From Haliea sp. (GTDB taxonomy: Bacteria > Pseudomonadota > Gammaproteobacteria > Pseudomonadales > Halieaceae), in NCBI GenBank assembly GCA_002692965.1, contig NZNC01000005.1, positions 1-64,000 on the forward strand: a DNA stretch of 64,000 nucleotides, written 5' to 3'. The translations under genes and the position numbers were made by a program. Under the pieces are notes generated by a model, which saw only the letters and a list, made by a program, of their open reading frames with translations, made no database searches and was not told the DNA's origin. This document shows positions 1 to 8,247 of the stretch, piece after piece (the stretch's first letter is position 1; each line of letters begins with the position of its first letter).

Positions 1-103
1 GATTACCGGGGTCAGATTCAAAGATGGAATCGAGGTGAACACAGCCGACCAGGACGCTGCCTGATCAACTTCGTGAACACCAGAATTGACAATAACTCTT
101 CTC
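1..103 (+). mobile_element. C-terminal tip and right end of a probable transposase gene
   Basis: From base 2 an open frame enters from outside the window and ends at a TGA at 62-64; its last residues read ITGVRFKDGIEVNTADQDAA. About 20 bases later comes an AT-rich stretch ending in GACAATAACTC (about 89-99), which looks like the terminal repeat of an insertion sequence. The combination resembles the tail of IS256-type elements, but only 20 residues are visible, so the family is a guess. The sugar dehydrogenase remnant on the other strand stops right beside it (104), consistent with insertion at the end of that gene. Confidence 0.35.
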
Positions 104-880
104 CTAGCGTTCGCTCGCAGGTGTTATGCGCCACACTGAGTTGCCGACGTCATCGGCCACCAGCAGACCTCCACGCCCATCCACTGCCACCCCCACGGGC
201 CGCCCACGGGCATTGCCGTCTGCGTCCACAAAGCCGGACAGTACCACCTTTATCGAACCGGTGGGCCGGCCGTCAGTGAACGGTACAAAGACGACTTCAT
301 AGCCATTCAAGGGTTGCCGGTTCCAGGAACCATGCAGGCCGACGAACGCGCCCTCGCCGAAACCGACCACGCCGCTGTTGTTGAAGGCCATGCCCAGCGG
401 TGCCACGTGCGCACCGAGGGCAAAATCGGGCGAAACTGCGCTAGCCACCAGTTCGGGACGTTGCGGGCTCACGCGCTCATCGACATGCTGGCCGAAATAG
501 CTGTAGGGCCAGCCGTAGAAGGCGTCCCTGCGGACCGAGGTCAGGTAATCCGGTACCATGTTGCTGCCCAGTTCGTCACGCTCGTTGACAACCGCCCACA
601 GCGCATCTGTTTGCGGCTCCCAGTCCAGGCCGACCGGATTGCGCAGGCCCGAGGCATATACCAGGATCGCACCGTTGGCAGGATCGACCTCCAGTATCGC
701 CGCGCGCATGTGCTCGGCCTGCATGCCGTTCTCGCCGATGTTGCTGTTGGAGCCGACGCCCACATACAGGTGCGTGCCATCGGCACTGACGAACAGGCTT
801 TTGGTCCAGTGATGATTCAACTCGTCGCCCTTGCCGGGCAGGTCGGTAACCTTGGTGGGCTCCGCGGCAGTACCCCTCAG
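104..880 (-). pseudogene. C-terminal part of a PQQ-dependent (sorbosone-type) sugar dehydrogenase
   Basis: The translation carries strong family landmarks of the beta-propeller glucose/sorbosone dehydrogenases: NHHWTKSLFVSADG, VGSNSNIGENGM, SGLRNPVGLDWEP, NERDELGSNMVPDYLTSV, FYGWPYSYFGQHVDE, GLHGSWNR and a terminal LLVADDVGNSVWRI. These periplasmic enzymes oxidise sugars with PQQ. Family members normally have another 150 or more residues in front, including a signal peptide; here homology begins abruptly near base 875 and the sequence upstream encodes a tyrosine recombinase in another reading frame. The reading frame opens at 919, but its first 15 or so residues are recombinase DNA read out of frame. 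It is therefore a truncated gene created by a deletion or recombination event, not an expressed full enzyme. Confidence 0.8.
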
Positions 881-1139
881 ACGCCAGGAAGCGTAGATAG
901 GCACGTAACGCCGTCGCAAATGCCTTTACCGTGCTACAGCTGTAGCGTTCCGCCTGGGTGCTGATCGCCTCGCGAATCGTGGCAACATTATAGTCTGCCG
1001 GCTGGTCGCCAAGGATGGGCAAGAGTGCAAGAAGCAACCGTTCGTGACTATCCAAGGTACGACAGGAAAGTCCTCGGTGACGAAGCATCCAGTCGCGAAA
1101 TTGAATCAAGTGAGCCGGACGTCTGTCTTCCGCTTCCAC
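876..1139 (-). pseudogene. N-terminal fragment of a tyrosine site-specific recombinase
   Basis: The first ~85 residues from the ATG at 1139 look like the SAM-like core-binding domain of phage-type integrases: FRDWMLRHRGLSCRTLDSHE, then a helix around TIREAISTQAERYSCSTVK and ATALRAYLRFLASEG. The catalytic domain with the R-H-R-Y residues is missing because the frame runs at about 876 into sugar dehydrogenase sequence. The start overlaps the end of the upstream gene (stop at 1106) by 34 bases, a compact arrangement typical of mobile-element operons. Nothing catalytic remains, so the fragment cannot recombine DNA. Subfamily cannot be fixed from this part. Confidence 0.7.
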
Positions 1140-1636
1140 CGCTGGGGCCCCGCCTGGTGTTGGAAGCGCGGCACGGCAGTGTCCCGACAGCGCCGGCGCG
1201 GATCAAAGCCGAACGGCGTGGGCAGGAGCGGCAGGTAGCGGGCGACCATCCCGCGCAAACACATCAGGACGGTATCGCTACCGAGTGCCACCGCAAACGC
1301 CTGCAGCGTCGGCGCCACCGCGGTGAAGTGCGCCGGCTCGAGCCCGCGGATTGCGGCCAGGGTGCGGTGGATCGACTGACAGAGCCTGTCCAGGTAGCGC
1401 AAGGCGCCGGGCAGTTCGATCTCCGTCCGCAACTGCCCAGCGGCCGCTGCGCGTGAGGGCGCCTGTTCAGCGGCCAGCACGGTGGCCTCAATCTCGGCCA
1501 ACGTGCCCGAATAATGCGACGCCAGGCAGTCCGGCAAGGCGCTGACGGTGCGCCGGGCCCGGGGGCAGTACCAGCGAGCGATCAGGGTGCCGACTGGACG
1601 GACCCGTTCATAGGCCCCTTGCGTGAGAATCCGCAT
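1106..1636 (-). CDS. hypothetical protein associated with the tyrosine recombinase
   Basis: The 176-residue product is not a named enzyme. It contains a short stretch (GTLIARWYCPRARRTVSALP) that resembles the zinc-ribbon-like start of small hypothetical proteins encoded beside recombinase genes in mobile elements, followed by an alpha-helical region rich in Ala and Leu. Only one Cys of a possible Cys pair is seen at the front, and an in-frame stop lies only 9 bases before the ATG at 1636, so the protein may have lost an N-terminal zinc-binding half. It overlaps the recombinase start, which suggests one operon. Function unknown; coding status is moderately supported by frame length and the high-GC codon pattern. 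Confidence 0.45.
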   Translation of the reverse strand: MRILTQGAYERVRPVGTLIARWYCPRARRTVSALPDCLASHYSGTLAEIEATVLAAEQAPSRAAAAGQLRTEIELPGALRYLDRLCQSIHRTLAAIRGLEPAHFTAVAPTLQAFAVALGSDTVLMCLRGMVARYLPLLPTPFGFDPRRRCRDTAVPRFQHQAGPQRWKRKTDVRLT

Positions 1637-2330
1637 CCGCCCTCAGCATGCCACGGGCAACGCGTCAGGGTTGCGAACCGCCACAGTTTACCGGCAACAT
1701 AGACCTCGCTGGTGGTTGGCGTCGCCAAACGCACTTGCACACCAGCCACGGCCCGCGCGGGTGGTTCCGCGGCGGGCCACCTTCTCCTTCTTCTTATCCG
1801 GCCCTCAGTTTGCCTCTTCTGGCGTGACTCGCCAAGCCATCGGCATTACCCAGCCGAGGGACGATGCAGCTTGGGATGTCTCGGATTCTGCCGGTTTCCC
1901 ACCAAGTTTGGAACGATACAATCCGGAATGGAACCCACCGCGGTTTACGGATTACTGAGCGAGACAAGAACTCTTATCCAATGGTTGACCCAACTCCATC
2001 ATGGCGCATTGACGCCGAATGCTGAAGGAAGGGAGGAGACCATCTCATCGAAAAGGCTACCGCCTGGGTGCCCGAGAGGAAATCCCGGAGCTGGTCTGTA
2101 GTGGTCAAATCGTCGAGCTTCATGATGGTTTTTATCCCCCATCATGAACGGATCCCGAGTCGGCTTCAGACTCATTTAATATTGGAAACACCCCAGGCCC
2201 CCAGACTCATTTCATATTGGACGAGGCTGCAGCTTGATCGGGGGCAGGTTGTGGGCCAACATGTACCGGTCGGCACCGAATAGTTCGCGCTTTTCCATTT
2301 TCCAGACATTTGCTGTGCAAGGTCATTTTT
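1637..2330. other. gene-free stretch left of the P450 operon
   Basis: About 700 bases without a convincing gene. GC content falls from high at the left to low at the right, so the stretch contains a junction between sequences of different origin. Short open frames exist on both strands but show no motif I recognise. The only structure seen is the pair of direct repeats at 2167-2221, and the ribosome binding site of the P450 gene follows just to the right. Confidence 0.6.
2167..2221. repeat. two direct 20-bp repeats, possible IS21-type end
   Basis: CAGACTCATTTAATATTGGA at 2167-2186 recurs with one change (TTAAT to TTCAT) at 2202-2221, 35 bases apart start to start. IS21-family elements often carry several tandem copies of a terminal repeat at each end, and an istB remnant lies on the far side of the catabolic operon (8825-9066). 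That these repeats are an IS21 end is an inference; no IS21 transposase sequence is visible next to them. Confidence 0.4.
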
Positions 2331-2342
2331 GGAGGTGTTTAG

Positions 2343-3542
2343 ATGAAGATCGAATTCCCGCTGATGGAGCCCGCGTACATCGCGGACCCCACCCCCTACT
2401 GGAAAATCTTGCGAGAGAATGACCCAATTTATTGGAGTGAAAAGTACAATTTTTGGGTGGTCACTAAGTACGAAGATGTTGAGGCGTTTGTAAAGGATTA
2501 CAAGACCTTTTCCTCGGCCTCTGGTCCAGCTGGGGGGCTGCACCAAAAGGAGGAAGATGATGCTAATGGTGTCGGCTTTCTTCCCATGATTCAAAATGAT
2601 CCGCCAGAGCACGGCCGTCTAAGGTCACTGCTGTCCAGGAGTTTTACATCGCGAAGAATTTCCGATTTGGCACCTAGCGTGCATAGTCTGGCGAAGGATC
2701 TGGTAAGCGACCTGAATGCCAAAGCCGCAGCCGGTGAGCCCCTGGATTTCTATCATGATTTCGCTAGTCCCCTTCCAGTAGCTGTGATCGCCAAATTGCT
2801 GGGGATTCCAAAGGACTATTACGAGAAGCTGGCTTTCTGGAATGAGGCTATGGGGATAGGCACCGGTGGTCGCTATTCTGAGACACAACGATCGAGCGCC
2901 ACGAGTGAACTGACGCAGGCCTTGAGGGAAATAATCGAGTTAAAACGCATCAAGCCCGAAGAAGATATGATTTCCTCACTAGTTCAAATAGCCGACGACG
3001 ATGGGGTCAAGCTGAAGCCAAATGAACTTTTGGGCTTTTGTAAGCTATTATGGATAGCAGGCAACGAAACAACAACAAACCTGCTTAGTAATTCTGCGCT
3101 CCTCCTGCAGGAAAAACCGGACTTGGTTCGGGAGCTGATAGATGATAAATCACTAATACCGGCATTTATCGAGGAAGCGCTTCGCCATCAGAGCCCTGTC
3201 AACGGGCTGTTCAGGCGAGTGACGAGAGATTACGAGTACAAAGGTAAGTTACTTAAAGAGAATGATAATGTATGGCTATTATTTGCATCAGCAAACCGCG
3301 ATACGGAGGTCTTTTCAAATCCCGATGAGTTCGACTTAAGGCGCGACCCAAACGACCACCTGGCGCTGGGCAAGGGCATTCATTTCTGCATGGGCCACGC
3401 GTTGGCCCGGCTTGAAGCTGAAGTCGCTTTCGAATACTTGGTGGAGTTTCTGCCGAAGTATAAGCTACTGCCTGAAGAAGGACTGCGCATTCCGGTCCCT
3501 GTTCTGAGAGGATGGCTAAAACTGCCAATGGTTCCCGCGTAA
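2343..3542 (+). CDS. cytochrome P450
   Basis: A soluble 399-residue bacterial P450 that would insert one oxygen atom into an organic substrate using electrons from a ferredoxin or similar partner. All core motifs are present: I-helix AGNETT at residues 239-244 for oxygen activation, the ExxR pair E278/R281, and the haem loop GKGIHFCMGHALAR with the thiolate Cys at residue 349. Length matches class I bacterial P450s (CYP1xx type) and no membrane anchor is visible. A strong GGAGGTG ribosome binding site lies 5 bases before the ATG. It heads the run of co-directional oxidative genes; 35 bases separate it from the Rieske gene. No ferredoxin or reductase gene is in the cluster, so electrons must come from elsewhere. 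GC content is well below the backbone, indicating transfer. Substrate unknown. Confidence 0.93.
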   Translation: MKIEFPLMEPAYIADPTPYWKILRENDPIYWSEKYNFWVVTKYEDVEAFVKDYKTFSSASGPAGGLHQKEEDDANGVGFLPMIQNDPPEHGRLRSLLSRSFTSRRISDLAPSVHSLAKDLVSDLNAKAAAGEPLDFYHDFASPLPVAVIAKLLGIPKDYYEKLAFWNEAMGIGTGGRYSETQRSSATSELTQALREIIELKRIKPEEDMISSLVQIADDDGVKLKPNELLGFCKLLWIAGNETTTNLLSNSALLLQEKPDLVRELIDDKSLIPAFIEEALRHQSPVNGLFRRVTRDYEYKGKLLKENDNVWLLFASANRDTEVFSNPDEFDLRRDPNDHLALGKGIHFCMGHALARLEAEVAFEYLVEFLPKYKLLPEEGLRIPVPVLRGWLKLPMVPA

Positions 3543-3577
3543 GTTTCAAGGCTGTAAATAGGACATAGGCAATTGTT

Positions 3578-4969
3578 ATGACTGATAATCAAGCCTTTAA
3601 GCGTTACCGAAATAACGTAGACCTCATTTATCAAGATATCCTGGCCCGAGATGGCGGCAAGCCTCCTGCTGAGTTCATACAGTGCTCACAGAGCGAAATG
3701 GGCAGTGCCGATCTCAGCACTGATGTGTACACGTCCAGGGAAATTCATGATCTAGAGTTTGAGACCATGTGGAACCATACTTGGCAGATGGCATGCCGGG
3801 AACACGCCGTAGCCGAACCCGGGACCTATTCTGTTTACGACATTGGTAAATACAGTGTGATTGTCGTGCGTGGCAATGACAAGAAGCTGCGTGGCTTCAT
3901 CAATAGTTGCCCTCATCGGGGGACACGTCTATGCGACGGATGGGGAAACTTGCAGAGAATTCGCTGCGCATTCCATGGCTTTAGCTGGGAGTTGGAGGGT
4001 ACGCTTAAAGAGGTCCCATGTTCCTGGGATTTTCCACAAGTTGATTCAGACAACTTCGGATTACCTGAGGCCCTGGTCGGCACGTGGGGCGGGTTCGTTT
4101 TCATCAATCTGGACCCGGATGCCAAACCCTTGTCTGAATACCTCGGGAGATTGCCAGAACATTTTCAGCGCTGGCCTATGGAAGACCGATATGTGGCAAG
4201 CCACGTTGGAAAATATATAGATTGTAACTGGAAGGTTGTTATCGAGGCATTCCTCGAGACCTTGCACGTGATCGGCCTGCATCCTGAATCACTTAAGTTC
4301 TTTGGCGACATCAATTCTCAGTACGATGTGTGGGAAGACGAAGAATATTTCTCCCGGATGATTAACCCCTCGGGGATCACTAGCCCGCATTTAAAGAATC
4401 GCGCCAATGACGAAACCGTTCTAACCGCGGCAAAGGAATTTGGATTGTGTGACCCAGCAGCCACTCTCGATCAATCGAACACACCACGTCATCTGATTGC
4501 CTAGACGATTGCACAGAGATTCAAGGTTATCAGCGGCGTAGACATATCCGATCTACATATCAGTGAAATCCTTGACGTTGTACAGTACGACATATTTCCT
4601 AACCTGATAGTGTTTGCGGCCTACGGATCCCCCTTGGCATACCGGGTAACGCCCGCTGGGGGCCCCGAAAAGTGCCTGTTCGAGGTCTATCTGCTGCTTC
4701 CTTTTTCTGGCGACCGGCCCGATGACGCAGCCTATCAAAGGCTTGAAGATAACGAAAAATTTGGTGATATTGAAGCCCTGACTTATTACGGCGGGATCAT
4801 TGATCAGGATGTGGATATGATGCCGCGGGTTCAGCGAGGTCTTTATTCTAGTCAAAGCCAAACTTACACATTGTCTGCGTATCAAGAATCCCGAATTCGT
4901 CATATGCGAGAAACCCTAGACAAGTATCTCAGCTTCAAAGCCAGAGCACCGAACCGGAGGCAAATATGA
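3578..4969 (+). pseudogene. Rieske-type aromatic ring-hydroxylating oxygenase alpha subunit, split by an in-frame TAG
   Basis: The frame encodes a typical 463-codon oxygenase alpha subunit, but codon 309 (4502-4504) is TAG. Before it lie the Rieske [2Fe-2S] ligands C111, H113, C130 and H133 (CPHRG ... CAFHG) and two mononuclear iron ligands H230 and H235 (ETLHVIGLHPE). After it the same frame continues without another stop for 154 codons, including the typical C-terminal block DQDVDMMPRVQRGL, which probably holds the third, carboxylate iron ligand. The full frame ends in ATGA, sharing four bases with the next start, as expected of an intact translationally coupled gene. So a recent nonsense mutation (one base) most likely inactivated it; sequencing error or amber suppression are the alternatives. 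A truncated 308-residue product would lack part of the catalytic domain. Confidence 0.88.
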
Positions 4970-5394
4970 TTATAGTATCAGCCGAAAGAGACATCAAGGT
5001 ACCGGCCAGAAATGCTTGGAACTTATTATCCAAGTTCGATGATATCGGCTGGGCGAGCGACTTGGGGCGGGTCGAATACGAAGGTAAGGGCGTCGGTATG
5101 ATTCGGCGAATGTATGTGGTACCCGGTTCTCCGACCATTGAGAGGCTTGATTCCAGGGATCACGAGAACATGGAGTTCACCAACAGTGTAGTGGAGGGTA
5201 TGCCAATGCCAATCGAAGACTATTCCGCCAGCGTTTCAGTCACGCCAGTCGGCACATCGAGCTGCAGCATACGATGGATCAGTAAGGGACGAAGTACAGA
5301 TGCGCCTTCGGATGAAGTTGAATCCACGTTGAACCAGTTCTTGGACTCTCTACTGCAGATGGTGGAAAACCACCTGCTGGCAAATGCTAAATAA
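4966..5394 (+). CDS. SRPBCC (START/Bet v1-like) family protein
   Basis: A 142-residue protein with the SRPBCC fold pattern: the N-terminal strand IIVSAERDIKVPARNAWNLL, then FDDIGWASD, a G-V-G-M-IRR strand, IERLDSRDHENMEF and a long C-terminal helix (FLDSLLQMVENHLLA). Such proteins form a hydrophobic ligand pocket; family members include polyketide cyclases and small-molecule binding proteins. Its ATG lies inside the last four bases of the Rieske frame (ATGA), so translation is probably coupled to that gene and would be affected by the upstream amber codon. Its job in this pathway is unknown; binding or isomerising the hydroxylated intermediate is speculation. Confidence 0.8.
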   Translation: MIIVSAERDIKVPARNAWNLLSKFDDIGWASDLGRVEYEGKGVGMIRRMYVVPGSPTIERLDSRDHENMEFTNSVVEGMPMPIEDYSASVSVTPVGTSSCSIRWISKGRSTDAPSDEVESTLNQFLDSLLQMVENHLLANAK

Positions 5395-5412
5395 GACACA
5401 GTGAGGTGAACA

Positions 5413-5463
5413 ATGGCAGGTCGAGTCGAAGGTAAAGTCTGCGTTGTTACCCCGCAGGCTTGA
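5413..5463 (+). pseudogene. N-terminal stub of a short-chain dehydrogenase/reductase
   Basis: Behind a GTGAGG ribosome binding site an ATG opens the peptide MAGRVEGKVCVVTPQA, then a TGA stop. The first 13 residues match the classic opening of SDR enzymes (xLxGKVAVVTG), but just where the nucleotide-binding TGxxxGxG should follow, the sequence jumps to the C-terminal part of a TauD-type dioxygenase. It is best read as the left edge of an internal deletion that removed nearly all of the SDR gene and the 5' half of the next one. Confidence 0.65.
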
Positions 5464-5909
5464 AGAAGGAAATCGAGAATTTGGAGGTTATCCACCAGTT
5501 CGACTACTCCGACGCCATAAAGCAGACCAGGCTCAGGGAGGCGCAAAATCCGAAGCTGACCAAATTCCCCACTTTCCCGGATGTTGCCCACCCACTGGTA
5601 ATCACTCATCCGGAAAGTGGCTACAAGGCTTTGAATATAAGCCCCATGTTCAGCTGTGACGTTGTTGGCTACGAAGAAGAGCAGGCCCAGGCCTTGCTAG
5701 CAAAGCTCAAGGCAATCGCGGTCGATACTAAATACACGTATACCCACCATTGGCAAATGGGCGATATTCTAATCTGGGACAATTGGCGTACCTGCCACAC
5801 TGCCACCGGGCACAAGCGTAAGTTCCGGCGGAAAATGCACAGGACTACGTTGGCGGCGACAGACACATTTGGCCGGGTGGACGAGGACAGGCTCAAAGCA
5901 TCAAATTAG
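5460..5909 (+). pseudogene. C-terminal half of a TauD/TfdA-family Fe(II)/2-oxoglutarate dioxygenase
   Basis: The 149 residues readable from a TTG at 5460 match the C-terminal half of TauD-like dioxygenases: HPLVITHPESGYKALNISP, the region around QALLAKLKAI, HHWQMGDILIWDNWRTCH and KMHRTTL. The second iron-binding His (CHTAT) and the 2-oxoglutarate-binding Arg near RKMHRTT are present, but the HxD motif and substrate half, normally in the first 130 residues, are absent. The fragment begins at the deletion junction with the SDR stub, so it should be inactive. Full-length relatives are about 280-300 residues. Confidence 0.8.
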
Positions 5910-7087
5910 AAGCAAGGTGTCGCCGCAGCGAATTTCACGCAGGAAATACGATGTGGACGCAAGAACCCTAAGAAGCAAGATCGCGCATCCCATCATTGAT
6001 GCCGACGGCCATCTGATGGAATTTATCCCTGTAATTGTAGAGACCGTGTGCGAAATTGGCGGGAAAGATACACAGTTGAAATTTGAAAAATACCTTGCGG
6101 AAACCTTGAACGCCAGCGGACATGTGCTCGGTCGCACACGGGTCTACTGGGCTATTCCGGAGGCACATACACTCGATCGCATGACTGTTACGCTCCCGCA
6201 GCTAACCTACGAGAGGCTGCCGGAAATGGGCGTGGATTTTGCGCTCCTGTATCCCAGTTTTGGGCTGACCGTACTGAGTTACCAGGACCATGAATTGAGA
6301 CAGGTGTGTACCCGGGCACTAAATACTTACTATGCGCGGTCCTACGAAGGTATGCGGGACCGCCTGGAGCCGGTTGCGCTCATTCCTCTGAACAGTGTCG
6401 ATGAGGCGCTGGAAGAGCTGGATTACGCTGTCGGCACCTTGGGTTTAAAGGCGATAGTTTCCAGTGGTGTTATTCACAGGAAAAATCATGATGACCGCGA
6501 ATGGATAGACACTCTGGGCATCGATAGCGCTTACGATTATGACCCGGTATGGGCAAAATGCGCAGCTTACCAGGTGGTGCCATCCTTTCATGGCGTCGGT
6601 TATGGATGGGGCACCAGGCAATCTCCTGAAAATTATGTGTATAACCATCTCGGCAGTTTTGCTGCCGCGCAGGAAGCCGTATGCAGATCCCTCATTATGG
6701 GTGGGGTGTGCAGACGTTTCCCCACACTCAAATTCAACTTTCTTGAGGGCGGCGTCAGCTGGGCTGCACAGTTGTACGCTGATTTACTGGGTCACTACGA
6801 GAAAAGAAACAAGGACTCGGTGCAAAAATGCAATCCCGAACATTTTGATATAGACCTGTGCAGTAAGCTCATCGATGCATATGGACCGAGCGAGATGCGT
6901 GAAGCTAAGCCGGCGTATCTTGATATTGCAAGGTTGCAGAAAGCTCGCTCACGGGAGGATAAAGCCTCTCACGACGACTTCCATTTATCTGGGATAGATA
7001 GGCCCGAGGACATTGTAGAGTGTAGTGGTCCAATAGAACCGGACACTTTAATAAGCGACAATATTGGTCGATTATTGAGGTGTCAGC

Positions 7088-7378
7088 ATGACTCAAAAAC
7101 GTACACATAAACGTTACCCGGAACCGTTCAAGGAAGAGGCCGTCGCCATGGTTCGGGAGCAGGGATATACGGTCCCCGAGGCAGCCAAAGCGCTGGGTAT
7201 CAACCCGGCACTGCTGTACCGCTGGAAGGACAAACTCGATGCCCAGGCCGAAGGCCGTGCTCTGGCCGAGTCCGAGCGGGAGGAGCTCAAGCGCCTGCGC
7301 AAGGAGAATCGTAACTTACGGACAGAAAAGGAAATTTTAAAAAAGGCGTCAGCCTTCTTCGCGAAAGAAATGAAGTGA
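7088..7378 (+). CDS. IS3-family transposase OrfA
   Basis: A 96-residue DNA-binding protein: helix-turn-helix in RYPEPFKEEAVAMVREQGYT and EAAKALGINPALLYRWK, followed by a leucine-zipper-like helix (ELKRLRKENRNLRTEKEILKKASAFF). OrfA binds the terminal repeats and acts as regulator of transposition. The frame overlaps OrfB by four bases, and the slippery heptamer A AAA AAG at 7339-7345 is in the correct phase for a -1 shift that would produce the OrfAB transposase. Confidence 0.93.
   Translation: MTQKRTHKRYPEPFKEEAVAMVREQGYTVPEAAKALGINPALLYRWKDKLDAQAEGRALAESEREELKRLRKENRNLRTEKEILKKASAFFAKEMK
7339..7345 (+). promoter_or_regulatory. -1 ribosomal frameshift site of the IS3-family element
   Basis: The heptamer A AAA AAG lies in OrfA phase as XXA AAA AAG (codons 85-86 of OrfA). 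A one-base backward slip continues into the OrfB frame with no stop before OrfB proper, giving the fused OrfAB transposase known from this family. The phase was checked against both reading frames. Confidence 0.75.
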
Positions 7379-8247
7379 GATTTGAGTTCATCCGGGCTGA
7401 ATCGGTCCAGTACCCGATTCGAACCCTGTGCCGGGTCATGCAGGTCAGCACATCGGCCTACTATGACTGGGCGAGCCGGCCAGGCAAGGTGATCGAAGCG
7501 CAGGAACTGATGCTGCGCCGGCGCATGAAAGCGCTGTTCGAGAGAAGTCGAAGCAGCCTGGGTAGTCGGGAGATGATGAAAGCTCTGCGCGGAGAAGGCT
7601 TTGTAATCGGACGCTATCGAACTCGCCACTTGATGCAGCAGATGGGGCTGAAGGTGGTTCAGCGCGTGGCGTACAAAGTGACGACCAAAAGAAAGCACGG
7701 AGATGCCGTGGCGGATAACCTGTTGAATCAGAACTTCAATCCACCGGCACCGAATCAGGTCTGGGCCGGCGACGTGACCTACTGCCGCACTGGCGAAGGA
7801 TGGATGTACCTGGCGGTGGTCATGGACCTGCATTCGCGCCGCATCGTAGGCTGGCACATCGACAAGCGCATGACGACGGCGCTGGTTACTCGAGCGTTGA
7901 TCATGGCCCATACGCTCAGGCGACCGCCCAAGGGCCTGGTGTTTCACAGTGACAGAGGCTCGCAGTACACCAGCGCCAAGTACCGCCAACTGCTGCGAGG
8001 CTATGGCATGCGTGCCAGCATGGGTGACGTCGGCGCCTGCTGGGACAACGCGGTAGTGGAGCGGTTCTTTGGCAGTCTCAAGCATGATTGGCTCTACAAA
8101 GTGGTGCAGCCGACACGTGAGCATATGAAGCAAGATGTTGCCGACTATATCCGTTACTACAATCTGGAGCGGCGTCATACAGCAGCCGGTGATCTGTCAC
8201 CGGTGGAGTACGACAACTCGCTGAAAAAAGTGTCCGGGAATTGTTGA
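7375..8247 (+). CDS. IS3-family transposase OrfB (DDE integrase domain)
   Basis: The 290-residue frame carries the HTH_21 segment (RRMKALFERSRSSLGSREMM) followed by an rve integrase core. The catalytic acids are visible at D133 (WAGDVTY), D193 (HSDRGSQYTS) and E229 (DNAVVERFFGSLK), with the expected 35 residues between the second and third. Made as an OrfAB fusion by frameshifting, it cuts and joins the IS ends. No disruption is seen, in contrast with the second IS3 element at 15.5-16.8 kb, and the two elements are of different subgroups by sequence. Confidence 0.93.
   Translation: MRFEFIRAESVQYPIRTLCRVMQVSTSAYYDWASRPGKVIEAQELMLRRRMKALFERSRSSLGSREMMKALRGEGFVIGRYRTRHLMQQMGLKVVQRVAYKVTTKRKHGDAVADNLLNQNFNPPAPNQVWAGDVTYCRTGEGWMYLAVVMDLHSRRIVGWHIDKRMTTALVTRALIMAHTLRRPPKGLVFHSDRGSQYTSAKYRQLLRGYGMRASMGDVGACWDNAVVERFFGSLKHDWLYKVVQPTREHMKQDVADYIRYYNLERRHTAAGDLSPVEYDNSLKKVSGNC

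Noticed and set aside
1-60. Duplicate of the tRNA-Thr 3' end as left attachment site
   Set aside because: No stretch near the left edge matches the last 20 bases of the tRNA gene; the same search by eye across 1-2300 also failed.
1623-2101. Two overlapping open frames of 111 and 129 codons left of the P450 gene
   Set aside because: Low-complexity translations without motifs, in two phases of the same stretch, no ribosome binding site; not called.
4502-4504. TAG in the Rieske gene as a pyrrolysine codon
   Set aside because: No pyl genes or methylamine methyltransferase context; a nonsense mutation is simpler.
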